DNA from: Euptelea pleiosperma | Lineage: Eukaryota; Streptophyta; Magnoliopsida; Ranunculales; Eupteleaceae | Assembly: GCA_035048495.1 (NCBI GenBank) | Contig: CM068553.1 | Coordinates: 23,685,190-23,749,189 of the forward strand | Direction of reading: 5' to 3' | DNA: 64,000 nucleotides | In this document: positions 20,659 through 34,300 of the stretch, piece by piece | Layout of the letters: each line of letters begins with the position of its first letter | Numbering within the stretch: position 1 is the stretch's first letter | Program-made: the position numbers and the translations under genes | The notes under the pieces: model-generated | Databases searched by the model: none | The model's input: the letters and a program-made list of their open reading frames with translations, nothing else | Told to the model about the DNA's origin: nothing

Positions 20659-23600
20659 TCAGTCGACATAAACAGGATCGATGAGATCAATTTCAAAAGT
20701 CTGAATGAACGACACATCAAGTTCATGGAATTGCTTAAGACGCTGACCATTGACCTGGAATGAGGAGTGATCCTTGGGATCCTCAATAGTGATTGCCCCG
20801 AAGGGTGTGACTGCGGTGATCGTATAAGGACCGGTCCACCTAGATTTCAGTTTCCCAGGGAAGAGATGGAGACGAGAATTATAAAGAAGGACCTTCTGTC
20901 CTGGATGGAACTCTTTCCTGAGGATGCTCTTGTCATGTATCCACTTCATTTTGGCTTTGTAATTCTTGGACAAGTTGTAGGCATCATTTCTGAGTTCTTC
21001 TAACTCATTCATTTGAAGTTTCCGCTCCTCCCCTGCGGAGTCTATGTCGAAGTTGAGCTTCTTAATTGCCCACAGGGCACGATGTTCAATCTCTACCGGT
21101 AGATGACAAGGTTTCCCAAAGACGAGACGATAGGGAGACATATTGAGTGGGGTCTTGTAGGCGGTTCTGTATGCCCATAAAGCATCAGTGAGACGAGTAG
21201 ACCAGTCTTTACGTGTGGTATTGACTGTCTTCTCCAAGATCTGCTTGATCTGACGATTAGAAACCTCCACTTGACCACTAGTCTGCGGATGATAAGCTAG
21301 GGCAACCTTGTGGGTTACCCCATACTTCTTCATTAAGTTCTCGAATATCTTATTGCAGAAATGGGTGCCCCCATCACTAATGATGGCCTTAGGGGCACCG
21401 AATCGAGCGAAGATGAACTCCTTTAGGAATTTGACCACCACTTTGTGGTCATTCGTCTTGGTGGGAATAGCTTCTATCCATTTGGATACATAGTCTACCG
21501 CAAGGAGAATGTACTCAAAACCATAGGAAATGGGAAAGGGGCCCATGAAGTCGATGCCCCAAATGTCAAATATTTCATCGACCTGGATGGGAGTTAGGGG
21601 CATCATGTTCCTCTGGGAGATGCGGCCTAGATGCTGGCAATTAGGACAAGTTTTGCTGTAGATATGGGCATCTTTAAATAATGTGGGCCAGTAGAATCCG
21701 CATTGCAGAACTTTTTCTGCAGTTTTCTTAGTACTGAAATGACCACCACAAGGTTGGTCATGACACGAGGACAAGATATTGAGTTGGTCTGACTCAGGGA
21801 CACAGAGACGAATGATCTGGTCAGGACAGTATTTATACAAATAAGGGTCATCCCAAGAGTAGTACTTAACTCTTGCTAGGAATTGGCTTTTGTCCTGTTT
21901 TGACCAGTGTGAAGGCATTTCTTCGGTGACAAGGTAGTTGACAATGTCAGCGTACCAAGGATTAACAGAGATGGCGAACAGTTGTTCGTCTGGAAAGGTT
22001 TCAGGGATGGGCTGGGTGTCGAAGGATGACTCTAAAGTCAGTCTAGACAAGTGATCAGCCACTACATTCTCAGTTCCTTTCTTATCCTTAATCTCGAGGT
22101 CGAATTCCTGCAGTAAGAGAATCCATCGAATTAATCGAGGTTTGGTTTCCTTTTTCGACATGAGATAACGAAGGGCTGCATGATCAGTGTACACAACCAC
22201 CTTAGTGGCTAAGAGGTACTGACGGAATTTATCAAGGGCGAAGACTACCGCCAGGAGTTCTTTCTCAGTGGTAGAGTAATTCATTTGGGCAGAGTTGAGA
22301 GTTTTGCTCGCGTAGTAGATCACATGGGATCGTTTGTCAACTCTCTGCCCTAGAACGGCTCCTAACGCGTAGTCAGAAGCATCGCACATTACCTCGAAAG
22401 GTAGAGTCCAGTCCGGGGGACGGATAATGGGCGCAGTAGTGAGCTCAGATTTGAGACGCTCAAATGCCTTGACACAGTCAGCATTAAAGTCGAAAGGACT
22501 ATCTTTAGCCAGAAGATGGGACAGAGGTCGAGCGATTTGAGAGAAGTCCTTGATGAATCGCCTATAGAATCCTCCGTGTCCCAAAAAGGATCGGATGTCA
22601 CGCACGGACTTAGGAATGGGCAAGGTCGAGATGATATCGATTTTAGCTTTGTCGACCTCAATGCCCTGATGGGAAATGACATGTCCCAGAACAATGCCCT
22701 TCTTCACCATGAAGTGGCATTTCTCCCAATTGAGGACAAGTCGCTTGTCCTGACAGCGTTGAAGTACCAGTCCTAGATGGGTCAGACAGTCATCAAAGGA
22801 TGACCCAAAAACTGAGAAGTCGTCCATAAAGACTTCGAGGAATTTTTCCACCATGTCGGAGAATATGCTCATCATACACCTTTGAAAGGTCGCGGGTGCA
22901 TTGCAGAGGCCAAAGGGCATGCGCTTGTAGGCAAAAGTGCCAAAGGGACAAGTGAAGGTTGTCTTCTCGTGATCCTCAGGGGAGATTGGTATTTGATTAT
23001 ACCCTGAGTAACCATCGAGGAAGCAGTAATAGGAATGACCTGCTAGTCTCTCCAACATCTGGTCTATGAAGGGTAAAGGAAAATGGTCCTTCCTAGTGTT
23101 GGTGTTGAGTCGTCGGTAATCGATGCAGACTCTCCACCCTTTCTTCAGGCGCTGGGTTACCATTTCCTTGTTCTCATTTTCCACAACTGTGAATCCTGCC
23201 TTTTTAGGGACGACATGAATAGGGCTCACCCATTTGCTATCGGAGATGGGGTAAATGATACCCGCATCTAACAGTTTAAGGACCTCGTCCCGTACTACAT
23301 CCTTCAAGACGGGGTTCAACCGCTTCTGGTGTTCTCGAGAGGTTTTGGATTCATCTTCGAGATAGATGTGATGTTGGCACACCGAGGGGTCTATGCCTCG
23401 AATATCATCTATAGTCCAACCTATCGCAGATTTGTGCTCGTTGAGCAGCTCGAGAAGTTTCTTACGTTCACTCTCAGACAAAGCGGAAGCAATAATGACA
23501 GGGTAGGTTTCCTTAGGACCAAGATAGGCATAGGAAAGATCTGTGGGAAGAGGCTTAAGTTCCAATATTGGAGCAGATGAAGTAGAAATAGGTGTCACAG

Positions 23601-26439
23601 AAGACACGGATTGAAGAGGTTTGACTTCAGTAGGTAAAGGAAGGTTGGGTTCTCTGGCCATGGTTATCAGAGGCTCGAACTCGATGAGTGGAGCGGGGAT
23701 CTCTATCAGTGGAGCAGTCTCCAAAAGATCATTGAGATCAGAAATAGCTGACTCTGTTGCAAAGTCAGCTCCAAAGTGTGCTAGACACTGCTTAAGAATA
23801 TCTTCGGTGGAGTCCGGGATTAGACTCTCAACGGCACACATTTCATCGGTCACTTCGCGATCGGCATCTTGTTGCATTAAACGAAAGATGTTGACCTCAG
23901 CTTTGAGGTTACCGAAAGCAATGGACATGTTTCCGTCCCGGCACCCGATGTGTGCGTTCGCGGTGGCAAGGAATGGACGGCCTAAGATGACCGGAATGCG
24001 GTTATCCTGACACGGCTCGGTGTCTAGAATGATAAAGTCCACAGGATAATAAAAGTCAGCGACTTTTACTAGGACATCTTCAATGATTCCTCTTGGAATC
24101 TTGATGGACTGATCAGCCAATTTCAGGGTGACATTGGTAGGCTTCATATCTTTCAGTCCTAACTGCTGATATACCGAGAATGGTATGAGGTTAACGCTAG
24201 CCCCTAAATCTAGCAAGGCAGTGCAGCTAAAGTTGTCACCAATTTCACATTGGACAGTTGGGCTACCTGGATCCTTGTGTTTGATCACACTGTTGCGTTG
24301 AATGAACGCGGTAGCTTTTTCGGCCAAGAAGGCAGCTTTGGGTACATGCGTACGCCGCTTAACTGTGCACAAGTCCTTGAGGAATTTGGCATAGGAAGGG
24401 ATTTGCTTGATAGCAGAAAGGAATGGGATATTGATCTGGACGTCTTTAAAGACATCTAAGATCTCAGAGAATTGCTGATCCCGCTTATCTTGGACAAGTC
24501 TGTCCGGGAAGGGAGGCTTTACTCGACAAATGGATTTGTCTTTAGCCTTAGATTTCTGCACAGGGATATCTGATGTTGGTGCAGAGGTAGAAGGAGCAGA
24601 GGTAGGATTAGGACTAGTTTCCTCTGTGCGAGTGATGGGTGCCGGAGATGACACCGGTGGTGGTTGGACTCCCATGTCCACAATTTTTCCAGATCGTAGG
24701 GTGGTTACAGCTTGCACCTCCCCTTGATAGTTCTCATTCTGGCTTTGAGATTGGGATCCGATCTCATATACTGCTCCTTTGGCATTTCCTTTAGGGTTAG
24801 CAATGGGTTGGCTAGGAAAAATGCCTTTAGCTTTCTCAGCTTCCAAGTTACCTAGACGTTGCTCTAGACGAAGCATGGATTGCTGTTGCTGTTGCTCTAG
24901 GCGTTGCATAGATTGTTGTTGCTGAGTAATGAGTTGAGCTAGAAGGTCTTCAATACCAGATTTGGGGACCGACTGTTGGGGAACAGCTAAAGGGAGCTGA
25001 GGCACCAATTCGCGACTCGAGCTCATCGGGGCATTATAGTTATAGGCGGAAGAATTAGTTGGGACAATCTGTTGGTTCTGAAAGTTCTGGGGAACTCTTT
25101 GCTGATTCTGAAATGTGCTCTGTTGTCCAGAGTACTGACCCTGTTGGAATTGCTGGTTCTGAGTAGATGGGTACTGATTCTGCTGGTACTGACCCTGATT
25201 GAATTGCCTATTGGGTTGATTGAACCCAGGAGGATACATGCCCTGAGGTTGACGTGGAGGTTGAGCTTGTGGTTGAGTAGACTGAGGTCTCCAAGAGAAG
25301 TTAGGGTGGTTTCTCGTGTCCGGATGATAAGATTGACTATACGAGTTCTGAGTGGGTGGTTTGTATGTGCTGAAAGCACAAACTTCTTCCTGAAGAGGAT
25401 TAGACCATCCTTCATTCAAAGGACAATGCTCAGTAGTATGGGAGGGTTGCAGACAGAGGGTGCAGGATTCCATAGGGTTCTCATGTCCCACATGCATGAC
25501 TGGGGTAGACTGTTGAGTAGGCTTTTGGACAGACACAGCCAGTGCCGAGACTGACTTGCTCAACTCTTGAATGACTGATCGAAGCTCAGTATCAGCTGTA
25601 GCATCATGTCCCTTGGTTGTCCTTTGGACCGAAGTGGTTCGACTGAACTCTGAGTCAGTCGTCCAATGTTGAGAGTTTTCTCCTAACTCTCCCAAGAATT
25701 TGTATGCATCGGTCGGAGTTTGGTGCAGGAATTTTCCTTGGCACATTGACTCTACCATGGTCCGGGACTCATCAGTAAGTCCCTTATAGAAGACATGGAC
25801 AAGATTTCCCTTGTCGATGCTATGGTGGGGACACTTAGTCAGGTAGTCTTGGAATCTATCCCAAGCTTCAAAAAATTTCTCATCGGACTTCTGTCGAAAG
25901 TCCTGGATGAGTTGCTTCATTTGGTTGGTCCGAGTCATGGGGTAGAATTTAGACATGAATTTGCCCACCAACTCTTTCCAACTGCTGATTGAATCAGCGG
26001 GTAAGGAGTAGAGCCAATCTGAGGCTCGGTCTTTGAGCGAGAATGGGAAAACTCGCAGACGGACATTGTCATCATCGAGGTTCTGATTCTTGAAAAGTAG
26101 GATGACATGTTGGAATTCCCTAATATGGGAATATGGGTCTTCTCTTGGGAGACCACGAAAGGTAGGCAGCATTTGGATCGTCTGCGGCCTGATCTCAAAT
26201 TGTACCGCCGTAGTAGGTGGGAGAACAATGCAAGTGGGCGGATTGGCAGAGATAGGAGCGAACGTCTCGATAAGAGGTCGTTCGACTGCCATGACTACAA
26301 AGGTAGTAGTACTGGGGGAGGCGGGTGGGGAAAGAGATGGGGAAGAATTCAGTGGAGGATCCACTGTAGGGACGTGATTCTCAGATCGAACCAAGCGTTT
26401 GTTCGGACGATTCCAAACGGGCATACGCGAATGAGGCAA
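20659..26439 (-). CDS. E1 Gag-Pol polyprotein (Athila lineage), intact 1926 aa
   Basis: Encodes the structural and enzymatic proteins for copying the element through RNA. Visible order: capsid-like gag about 80-260 ([32 protein letters not shown]); zinc knuckle CX2CX4HX4C at 326-339; Gln/Pro-rich linker 370-530; protease with DLGA at 744-747 and ILGRPF near 818; reverse transcriptase 1060-1215 with catalytic FMDD at 1204-1207; RNase H 1348-1465 (CDAS, TEKE, TDH); integrase zinc finger H1560/H1567/C1598/C1601 and catalytic D1630, D1689, E1725; C-terminal module to 1926. [14 protein letters not shown] is typical of Athila integrases. There is no internal stop or frameshift, so the copy may be functional. 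The start is the first ATG after the leader. Confidence 0.95.
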   Translation of the reverse strand: MPHSRMPVWNRPNKRLVRSENHVPTVDPPLNSSPSLSPPASPSTTTFVVMAVERPLIETFAPISANPPTCIVLPPTTAVQFEIRPQTIQMLPTFRGLPREDPYSHIREFQHVILLFKNQNLDDDNVRLRVFPFSLKDRASDWLYSLPADSISSWKELVGKFMSKFYPMTRTNQMKQLIQDFRQKSDEKFFEAWDRFQDYLTKCPHHSIDKGNLVHVFYKGLTDESRTMVESMCQGKFLHQTPTDAYKFLGELGENSQHWTTDSEFSRTTSVQRTTKGHDATADTELRSVIQELSKSVSALAVSVQKPTQQSTPVMHVGHENPMESCTLCLQPSHTTEHCPLNEGWSNPLQEEVCAFSTYKPPTQNSYSQSYHPDTRNHPNFSWRPQSTQPQAQPPRQPQGMYPPGFNQPNRQFNQGQYQQNQYPSTQNQQFQQGQYSGQQSTFQNQQRVPQNFQNQQIVPTNSSAYNYNAPMSSSRELVPQLPLAVPQQSVPKSGIEDLLAQLITQQQQSMQRLEQQQQQSMLRLEQRLGNLEAEKAKGIFPSQPIANPKGNAKGAVYEIGSQSQSQNENYQGEVQAVTTLRSGKIVDMGVQPPPVSSPAPITRTEETSPNPTSAPSTSAPTSDIPVQKSKAKDKSICRVKPPFPDRLVQDKRDQQFSEILDVFKDVQINIPFLSAIKQIPSYAKFLKDLCTVKRRTHVPKAAFLAEKATAFIQRNSVIKHKDPGSPTVQCEIGDNFSCTALLDLGASVNLIPFSVYQQLGLKDMKPTNVTLKLADQSIKIPRGIIEDVLVKVADFYYPVDFIILDTEPCQDNRIPVILGRPFLATANAHIGCRDGNMSIAFGNLKAEVNIFRLMQQDADREVTDEMCAVESLIPDSTEDILKQCLAHFGADFATESAISDLNDLLETAPLIEIPAPLIEFEPLITMAREPNLPLPTEVKPLQSVSSVTPISTSSAPILELKPLPTDLSYAYLGPKETYPVIIASALSESERKKLLELLNEHKSAIGWTIDDIRGIDPSVCQHHIYLEDESKTSREHQKRLNPVLKDVVRDEVLKLLDAGIIYPISDSKWVSPIHVVPKKAGFTVVENENKEMVTQRLKKGWRVCIDYRRLNTNTRKDHFPLPFIDQMLERLAGHSYYCFLDGYSGYNQIPISPEDHEKTTFTCPFGTFAYKRMPFGLCNAPATFQRCMMSIFSDMVEKFLEVFMDDFSVFGSSFDDCLTHLGLVLQRCQDKRLVLNWEKCHFMVKKGIVLGHVISHQGIEVDKAKIDIISTLPIPKSVRDIRSFLGHGGFYRRFIKDFSQIARPLSHLLAKDSPFDFNADCVKAFERLKSELTTAPIIRPPDWTLPFEVMCDASDYALGAVLGQRVDKRSHVIYYASKTLNSAQMNYSTTEKELLAVVFALDKFRQYLLATKVVVYTDHAALRYLMSKKETKPRLIRWILLLQEFDLEIKDKKGTENVVADHLSRLTLESSFDTQPIPETFPDEQLFAISVNPWYADIVNYLVTEEMPSHWSKQDKSQFLARVKYYSWDDPYLYKYCPDQIIRLCVPESDQLNILSSCHDQPCGGHFSTKKTAEKVLQCGFYWPTLFKDAHIYSKTCPNCQHLGRISQRNMMPLTPIQVDEIFDIWGIDFMGPFPISYGFEYILLAVDYVSKWIEAIPTKTNDHKVVVKFLKEFIFARFGAPKAIISDGGTHFCNKIFENLMKKYGVTHKVALAYHPQTSGQVEVSNRQIKQILEKTVNTTRKDWSTRLTDALWAYRTAYKTPLNMSPYRLVFGKPCHLPVEIEHRALWAIKKLNFDIDSAGEERKLQMNELEELRNDAYNLSKNYKAKMKWIHDKSILRKEFHPGQKVLLYNSRLHLFPGKLKSRWTGPYTITAVTPFGAITIEDPKDHSSFQVNGQRLKQFHELDVSFIQTFEIDLIDPVYVD

Positions 26440-28116
26440 GCTCTATACTTGGCAAAAAGTTGCCAGAGAGGAACACTATCCTAAATGATGCACAGCAAGC
26501 ACAGATAATCCTATTCTAAGCAATCAGGATATATTTTAGGAATTATCTTTGTTAGTTTTGGGGCTAGAGTAGATTATGACAGTGGGCGGACCACTGGTTT
26601 ATCTTTTAACCGCCGGACTAACTGTTTTGCACTCAGAGGTTCTCACCAGGCTACACTCTTCAGAGCGAATCCTTTAGTACTAACTCTAGTTAACAACAAG
26701 GCAATCCGAAGCCTAGACAGACGTGCGGCACAATGGCTGACTTAAGTACGTCCCAGACTAACCGGATTGGTCAAGTGTATAAGAAGAGTGTTCCCTCGGG
26801 TTAAGCTAGGGTTGATGCGTGTTCCTAGTCCACACGCAACTAACCGCCGAATAGTCCAAGATGCCACGTCGAGCTCAGTGTACTTGAGTAGCAGGGACTT
26901 ATGGGTGTGTTAGACAACAGGGACCCGCGCTCGTGGTCTTATTTCGATTGGATGTTAAGCGGGTTCGCTTTGCGTGGATTTTTCCTCGAACACCGGGCTA
27001 ATTGGCTCTACTTCTTGATTCTTTTTAATTAAATGGAGCCTTGGGATCAAATCAGTTGGAATGATGAGGTGGGTGATGAAATCCCACCAGTTTCAATTTG
27101 GAGCTGGGTCTGCTCTCTTAGAGTTGATTAATTAACGGCCACTCCACGCAAGTCGAAGAATATGGATGCGAAAGCAAATAGACAAGCGGCAATGATGCAC
27201 CCAATATGCTCTGTATCGCACTCAAGGCGAGGATAGAGACTTACCTCCCGTGGGCCACGCCACGGGGTCTCCTCCGTGGGTTAGAGAGGGGTATCCTAAT
27301 GGGCTTGGGCCCGACTCCACCTCTTTGAGCTTTTGCTCTCTACCCACACTGGATCGTGTTCCTGCAGAAAAGTTAGATCGCACGGTCTAGGTATGTGGGA
27401 TTCTATTTGGAAGATCCTTGCCTTTTTAGGGTTCACTGAACAAGCACTAGATTTAGGCAAGTTTTTGAATTAGTTTCCAAATTCGAGATGGGTTAAAATT
27501 TAGGAATTCCCAGATTGGAAAATACCTAGATTGGAAAGTTTCCCGAACTGTGGAGATCTTCCAAGAAAGATTTGATTGCGAGATCCCTTATAATTTTGGG
27601 AAATTTCCCAAAATTGAAATTCTGCTAGATTTGGGGTGTTTCCTATTGCAGACTTTTCCAAATTCGGAAGATTTCTAAAGATAGAAATTCTTCTAAAGAG
27701 GAAACTTCTAAGAGGGGAAACCCTAATTTAGCAAAGTTTCAATATTTTAGAATCTTTCCAAAAATCGCAAATCCTTGATTGGTGATTTCTAAAAATCTGC
27801 AGAATATAAAACCCTAATTTTTTTGAATTTTGATTTTTTAATTTTTTTGGTAATTTCCACTTAATCTAGGGTTTCTAAAAAACCTTAGAACAAGATCTAG
27901 CAGTTATATGGAAAGCAGTAAAATTCCTAAATTATTACAAATTGCACTCGGCCTTCCGAGGCATTAAAAATAGTAATTTAAAAACTACTAAAAATCAACA
28001 AAAACAAAAAAATAGAAAGTTTTCCGAAAAGGTCGAGCTGTCCAAATTGAGCAGCTTTCCGATTTTGCAACTTTCCAATTCCGTCTTTACGTCCTTTTTC
28101 GCACTCCCGAACACCC
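26440..28116 (-). other. E1 5' untranslated leader
   Basis: About 1.7 kb between primer site and Gag start with no recognised gene. It shares conserved blocks with E2 (inverted) and E3, including CGTGGGCCACGCCACGGGG near 27250 and the GACCCGCGCTCGTGGTC block near 26925. Packaging and dimerisation signals are expected here in this family but cannot be pinpointed. Confidence 0.75.
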
Positions 28117-28133
28117 GAGCGGCAGCGGCGCCA
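28117..28133 (-). promoter_or_regulatory. E1 primer binding site (Asp-tRNA type)
   Basis: Minus strand TGGCGCCGCTGCCGCTC, two bases after the LTR end CTACTTTCA. The E2 site has T for C at the ninth position. Confidence 0.85.
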
Positions 28134-28135
28134 TT

Positions 28136-29672
28136 TGAAAGTAGGGTTTTTCCGTCGTTGAGAGAACGACCCTAATCTCAATACATTTGTAATTTCGATC
28201 TGAGATTTCCTGCAAAATTAAGCTATGCTTTGCATGGTGGAAGTATGTCGGATGTCGATCCGCACTCGGGGTTTAGTTAGCGCAAACAAGAACATAAAAT
28301 AACGGAAGAATGTAAAAACATCATGGTTCATAAATGCTTCTAAAAATGAATGGTGGGATGAGAATGATGGAGAGGTCGGGATTTAAAACATGCTTTTGAT
28401 TTTATTGATATCAAAGAACTATAATTCGCAAAAATCATATAATTCAAAAGAGAACACTAAAACCAAGAATAATTGCATTAATTTAAACTGTCATTACATC
28501 AAAACAAAACTTACATAATTCAAACTAATCTAGAAAGAAGTAAAACTAGAGAGAGAGAAAGAGTTAAAATAGAGAAAATCTAGAGATTTTTAGGGCGAGA
28601 AACAAGAACTAAGAGAAGTCCTAGAGAGAGAAAGATAGACATAGATAGAGAAATTGAACGGACCGAGGGATAAGGGAGGGAAACTGTATTTTGATCTTAC
28701 CATGGTGGTTGCGGGTTTCCAGTGTTGTAGGCTCATACCGTGGAAGGTCATATTGAGTTTCCGGCCAAGAAATAAGATGTGCAGTCCGATCGTGGCAGTA
28801 GCTTGGAGAAGTAGATCATTGTGGTCTGGGCTATGGAAGGCGCACCAACAGGTGGTTGTTGCTCGCCGTTTGGGGATGAAGGAGGTGTTGCTGCTGGGGG
28901 ACTTGCTGATGAAGATGGAGGAACGGTTTGGTGATGCGTTTATGGCAGCAACGCAAGGTTTAACGGCCCGCAACTTGCAGGCCGTGGCAGCAGCAGGTGG
29001 AATGGAGATAGGTAGGGGCGGTTTCTCCTCCTTCTTCTTCTACTCTCTTTCTTATACGATGGGTGGAGGTGATAATCGGACCGACCGGAGTTGCAGGTCC
29101 GGCTACACGGTGGCTGAGATCGTGGAGATTCGTTGGGCAGCAAGGAAGAGCACCAAACTCGATGTTGCAGGTGGGGTTGGTGATGAGAAACACCGTGAGT
29201 GCTTGCAAGGAGAAGGCAAACACAGGCAGTGTAGTGCCGTTGGATTTGAAGATCACCAGCAGGTGGTACCGGCGACTGTGGTGGGCGGTAATGGAAGGAG
29301 AAGATGAACCAGTCCGGCGAGAACGGTGGTGGCTAGCGGGCGGCAAAAAGGAGAGGAAGATGATGGTTTTTAGCTGGTCGAACCAGCAATGAAGGGCCAA
29401 GGAGATGATGACGGCTGGGGTTAGCAATGAGAAGTCGTTGGCCGGAGTTGCAGGCTGCAACTCCGGTGATAGAGATGAAGAAGATGAAGAAGATTGAGAA
29501 GAGAAAAATGGAGGAAAACGGTCTAAAACCGAGGGGAAGAAGGGGCAAACGAGTTGGGGGAGAGAATGGAGCAGATTTGAGGGGGATTAGGGTTCGAACG
29601 AACCCTTCTCCCTCATCTTATAAAGCTCCCTATTTCCATTAATGGAAATAGGGTATTTTTTGAAAATAAAAA

Positions 29673-29706
<34 letters not shown>

Positions 29707-30658
29707 TAAAATGCTACTTTTCTATGGGGAATCTCCCCAATTAGTGGACCCCCCATTTAATTAAAATTATTTTTGAAATTCGCGGGGTCCACTAACTGGT
29801 CGGACAGCGGGTCGATGCTGATGGGCCCGGCTACTGGCCCACATGGACTGATGATGTCCATCGTCTCACAAGATGATGTGACAGGCATTCTGAAGGCGAT
29901 CGGATGGATGGTGACTTGATTGGGACCCAGATTGGTAGATCGACGGATCTAAAGAGATCCAACGGTCCGATTGAAGATCCAACGGTCCGATGGAAGATCC
30001 AACGGTCAGAAAGCTAAGGGAGATGAGATAGAGCTGATAGGCAGGAGTTCTAGGGTTAGGTCAGTAGATTCGAGGATCGAGAGATGAAGAGAGAGAGAGA
30101 ATAAGGAGAGATGAGAGAAAAAGTATCAAAAAAAATGGAAAAAAGCACTGGCGGAGGGTCTGGAACCCTGTTCTTCACTGTGACCATCCTCACGCTTCTC
30201 CAGTAGAGTCGACCATCATTCTTTGCTGACTCATGTGGCTTTAAACGCTTTGGTCCGTCTCTTGGTCATTGGCTCTCCTACTCTCTTCGTTCTTTGGGCC
30301 GACTTTTTGGTCCTCTTATTCAGCCCATATTTGGCCCATATCTTCTAGTTATAGCATGTGGGCTTGTTAAGCTTTGATAATGGGCTTTCATGATCGATTT
30401 GGGCCCACAAGTCTCGAAAATCGTCCCATCGGGGTGTCCTGCGACAGAAGAAGCGCGTAATCAGAACGGCTTAATATTTAGACTTCCGAAAATGTGTTTA
30501 ATGCATGCAAATATACCATTTCGTCCAGAAAAGTGTGTTTTACGCAATGAGATAGACTCTTACGTAGAAAAGTGGATAATTAGAGCAGTTTTACGTAGGA
30601 GAGTGCGATAACGCTAACAGGATAAGTGCTTAAAATAAGCACTTTTGAGCGAATATCA
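28136..30658 (-). mobile_element. E1 5' LTR
   Basis: 2523 bp, the partner of 16233-18735. It should carry the element promoter. TACGTA boxes lie close to the LTR start (about 30560-30600), and the LTR begins with a TGCTTA/TAAGCA hairpin. No clear TATA box is assigned. Confidence 0.93.
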
Positions 30659-30663
30659 GTTAC

Positions 30664-31315
30664 GCCGCAGGAAAAATGCAAGAAAATGGCAATTTCCTCT
30701 CAAGATCTTTGAAATCCTGTATCCCTTTATTTTTCTACACCGGACCTAAGCCTCATTATAACCCAGGAAAGTCCTATTTGATTCTAGGATAGCACGATCA
30801 TAAAATGTGGAGATTGGAGAAAGGGAAGCTATAGAGTTTGATCTGACGTTCCCGAGTGAAGTGGTATTCCAATCATGAGATCTTCTTCTGTTAAAGATGT
30901 CCTTCCTTCAAATAAAACGTATGTGAGATCTTTTGCCTCTCTTAAATACATCTCCTCACATATAAATTGAGAGAAAAGAAGAAAACCCTTCTTGTGTGAT
31001 TCTATTCTGAGTGCTAAACATGTGAGATTTGAGGTCGAGGCAGAAAAACTTAGAGGTGATCTGGAAATCTTTACTGTCGGATGATGAGAATGTTGAGCAC
31101 ACACACACGCAGAGTCTGACTATTCTGGGTCATGATTATCAGTCTGTAGTCTTGCCAAAACTTTCAAACTCTTCGCTAGCATGTAACTGTTTTTGCATCC
31201 ATTCAATAATTTGACGAACGGTGTTTTCCCGGAGCTAATATGAAAAAGTGTGCAGCATGTGCAGAGCCCTTTTAAGCTCATTTATTTCGCACTAATTGCC
31301 AAGGATTGGCAATAT
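30664..31315 (+). other. E2 3' non-coding internal region, right part
   Basis: Continuation of 15061-16232 after the E1 insertion; joining GTGTTAC to GCCGCAGG restores the sequence seen inverted at 19395-19420. It is an inverted match to E1 18751-19400. No gene. Confidence 0.8.
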
Positions 31316-31330
31316 GCTGGTTGGGGGTTG
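31316..31330 (+). promoter_or_regulatory. E2 polypurine tract
   Basis: GCTGGTTGGGGGTTG directly before LTR start TGATATTCGC at 31331. Confidence 0.8.
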
Positions 31331-34300
31331 TGATATTCGCTCAAAAATGCTTATTTTAAGCAATTATCCTTTTAGCGTTATTGCATTCTCCTACGTAAAA
31401 TACTCTATTTACCTACTTTTCTACGTAAGAGTCTCTTGTGTTGCGTAGAACACACTTTTCTGGACGAAATGGTATATTTGCATGCATTAAACACATTTTC
31501 TGAAAGTCTAGATATGAAGCCGTTTTGATTAAGTCTCATTACGTGCTTCTCGTTATTGTAGGAAACCCGATCGGGCGATTTTCGAGACTTGCGGACCCAG
31601 GATCAATCATTGAAGCCCACAATTGACGGCCAAAGCCTTTGATCAAAGCATAAAGAACCAGTGGACTGAGGATAAGAAGATATAGGCCAAGAGTGGGATG
31701 ATCCAGAAAGTCGAAAAAGCCTGAGAGAAAATCAAGAGAGAAGGAGAGCCAAGCACCCCGAGAAGATACTAAGGAGATTAAAGCTTATCAATTAAAACAA
31801 GATGAGTGCCTGCTCAGTTGGTAAAGCATGTAGAAGACCAAGTCAGAGACCAGGGTTCCAGACCCTCTGCTAACATTTTATCTCCATTTTGTGTAATTTT
31901 CTCTCTCCTCTCTCTAAACCCTCATTCTCTCTCCCTCTCTATTCTCAATGTCAACCATCTTATCCTCTATCCCTTCGCAATCTATCAATCCTACAGCCTA
32001 CCTTGGCTAATCTCCATCAGATGATGATATGTCCGATCATCACCGTCCACTTCTACCATCCGATCGTCAGCAAAGCATTCGATTATTCCTCCTATCATTG
32101 ATGGCACCATCTTAGAAATCTAATGGCCCTCATCATCCCATGTTCAAATCATATGGGCCTGGTCATCTGTGACCCACGGCCTGCCACTTGGTGGACCCCA
32201 CATCCTTGCTTGATTTAAGGCGGACCCCACAGTTTCTAAAATTGACCCTTATCTCACAAAGATTCTAAATTCGAAACTTGATATTTTGAAAGATTCTTTT
32301 GAAAAAGGAAGATTGGAGGAATCCATGCAAGGGGTGGACATATTTTCACAAAGAGGCAACTTCCCATTTTTGGCAAAAGGAGGATTAAACCTCTCTTTCT
32401 TTTAAACGAAAATGGCTAAAATCTTGGCCAGGGATATCTTTCCCTCTCTTAAAAGAGAGGCCCACGGTTTCCATTTATGGAGGGGAGATTCTCTTCTCCA
32501 AGGGGGGGGCTAAAAGCTTGGACGGTCCCAAGCTCTTGATCTCTTCTCCTCAAGCAAGGACGCTCCTCTCTACTCGCAAACTCTTGCACCACATTCTTGA
32601 AGTCAAGCAGTCACCACACCATTACCTTCATTGGCGACCAGCAACCATCTTCTCCTCCCCCAAGGCCGTCGAAATGACCAAGAACCAGTAACTCCTCTCC
32701 ATAAAACGAGGGCCAAAACAAAGAAAGAAGGAGTGGGGGACGTCCTAACCTGCTGCTCCCACATCTCCACGGGCATGCACCTGCTCCATTCTTGCCGATT
32801 CAACAAGGTAGCAAGCCTGCAACACCATCAACGGCAGCAGGGATCTCCCAAAAGCCACCACCATTAGAGAACGGGTGAGCACAACCAACACGATCCTGCA
32901 AATCTGCCTCCTTCCATGGCCAGAGCTCTACCAATCACCGTCTCAACGGCTGCCTCCATTCCTTCTTCACCGTCCGCCTCTTGCGATCTCCGCCCGCTGT
33001 TGCCATGCATTCCAGCGTCACCTCCTAGCCTGCATGTCCGCCTGCACTGCTGCTGTTCGTACAGCACAGTTGGAACTCCATCCTCCCCCATCTCCCATCT
33101 CTATCCACTTCTCTCCCTTCCACGGTTCTGGATTGGATGACCATCTCTTCCCTCCTCTTCTCCACGCTTCAGTCATCTCTTCCACATCATCACAACTTCG
33201 CCACCATTAACGCCGGTCAAAACCTGCAACTCCGGCGAATTTGATCGTCGGAACTGTAAACTCCACCGTCCTCTTCTACCACTTCTTCTCCACTACAGGT
33301 ATTGCTCCTCTCCTTGCAACTCACGACCTCCAAGATGCAGATTAGCCAGCAGTTCCTTCCACTATGCAACACCAGTCAAAGCTTCTCCTCCATCAGAACA
33401 ACTTGCTGGTTCAGACCTACAACATCACCATGCGAAACCTTCTCCCACACCAGCAGGTTCAGTCTGAACCTTCTACCATTTACAACCACCTCCAGCACCT
33501 CTCCAAGGTTTCATCTACAGCCACTTCTTCTTTATTCTGGCCGTGCTCCTCTCCACCCGGTTGCTGCCATTAAAACCAGCAACGTGACAGGTTGGAGAAG
33601 GCGATCTCCACCGGTTGCAATACCCAATACCACCTGCAATCACGCCTTTCACTACCTGCTCATGCGTGTGTGCAACACCACCCTCTTGGCCACTTGCAGG
33701 TGCAACCACCCTTGTCACGGAGCCATCTCCTTGCTGTCTTGCAGACCAAAATTTCCTCCACCATCGAAATCAGCAACCTGCAAGTGCTCTGCAGCACATA
33801 CCTTCCCTTGGCACTCCTTAGCCGTGGTCAAACCTGCCTTCACCAGTTGCATCTCTCATGCTCCATCTCATACACCATGCATATCGGAACCACCACTTAG
33901 CCAAAACTCTGGCCAATCTCTTCTAAGTGGCCGATCTAACCCAATGGTAAGTACTATGAGGTACTTTCTCTCTCTTCTCTTACTTTCTCTCTCTAGGATT
34001 TCTCCTCTCTCTAGAAATCCTAGTCTCTCTGTACATTTCACTTTCTCTCTCTAGAGTTAGTGACTTTCTCTCTCTACCTAGTTCTCTTACTTTCTCTCTC
34101 TAGACGACATGGAAGGGACGTGACATCCCTAATCCCATGTTCTCTCTCTAGAGTGAGATTTCTCTCTAAGTCTATTTTTAGATCCTCTCACTACTTCCCC
34201 AGGCTGATCGCCTTTTTGCACCACTGACTCCGTTCGGTGAATGCAAGAGGGTGAGTTTTTCTCTCACCTCTACCTTGTCGGCCGGTAAACGACCGAGGTG

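Larger units (their letters stand above)
16233..30658 (-). mobile_element. E1: complete Athila-type Ty3/gypsy retrotransposon, TSD GTTAC
   Basis: Minus-strand element of 14426 bp inserted in E2. It has a 5' LTR (28136-30658), primer site (28117-28133), leader of about 1.7 kb, one uninterrupted Gag-Pol frame (20659-26439), a 3' non-coding region of about 1.9 kb, polypurine tract (18736-18750) and a 3' LTR (16233-18735). Perfect GTTAC duplications lie at 16228-16232 and 30659-30663. The LTRs differ by a few substitutions, one ~20-bp repeat-unit indel and poly-T length, so insertion was recent relative to its surroundings. Primer site and polymerase sequence motifs place it in the Athila lineage. 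Confidence 0.95.

Noticed and set aside
20767..26484. Plus-strand frames (for example 160 and 129 codons) opposite Gag-Pol
   Set aside because: Antisense shadows of the E1 polyprotein gene.
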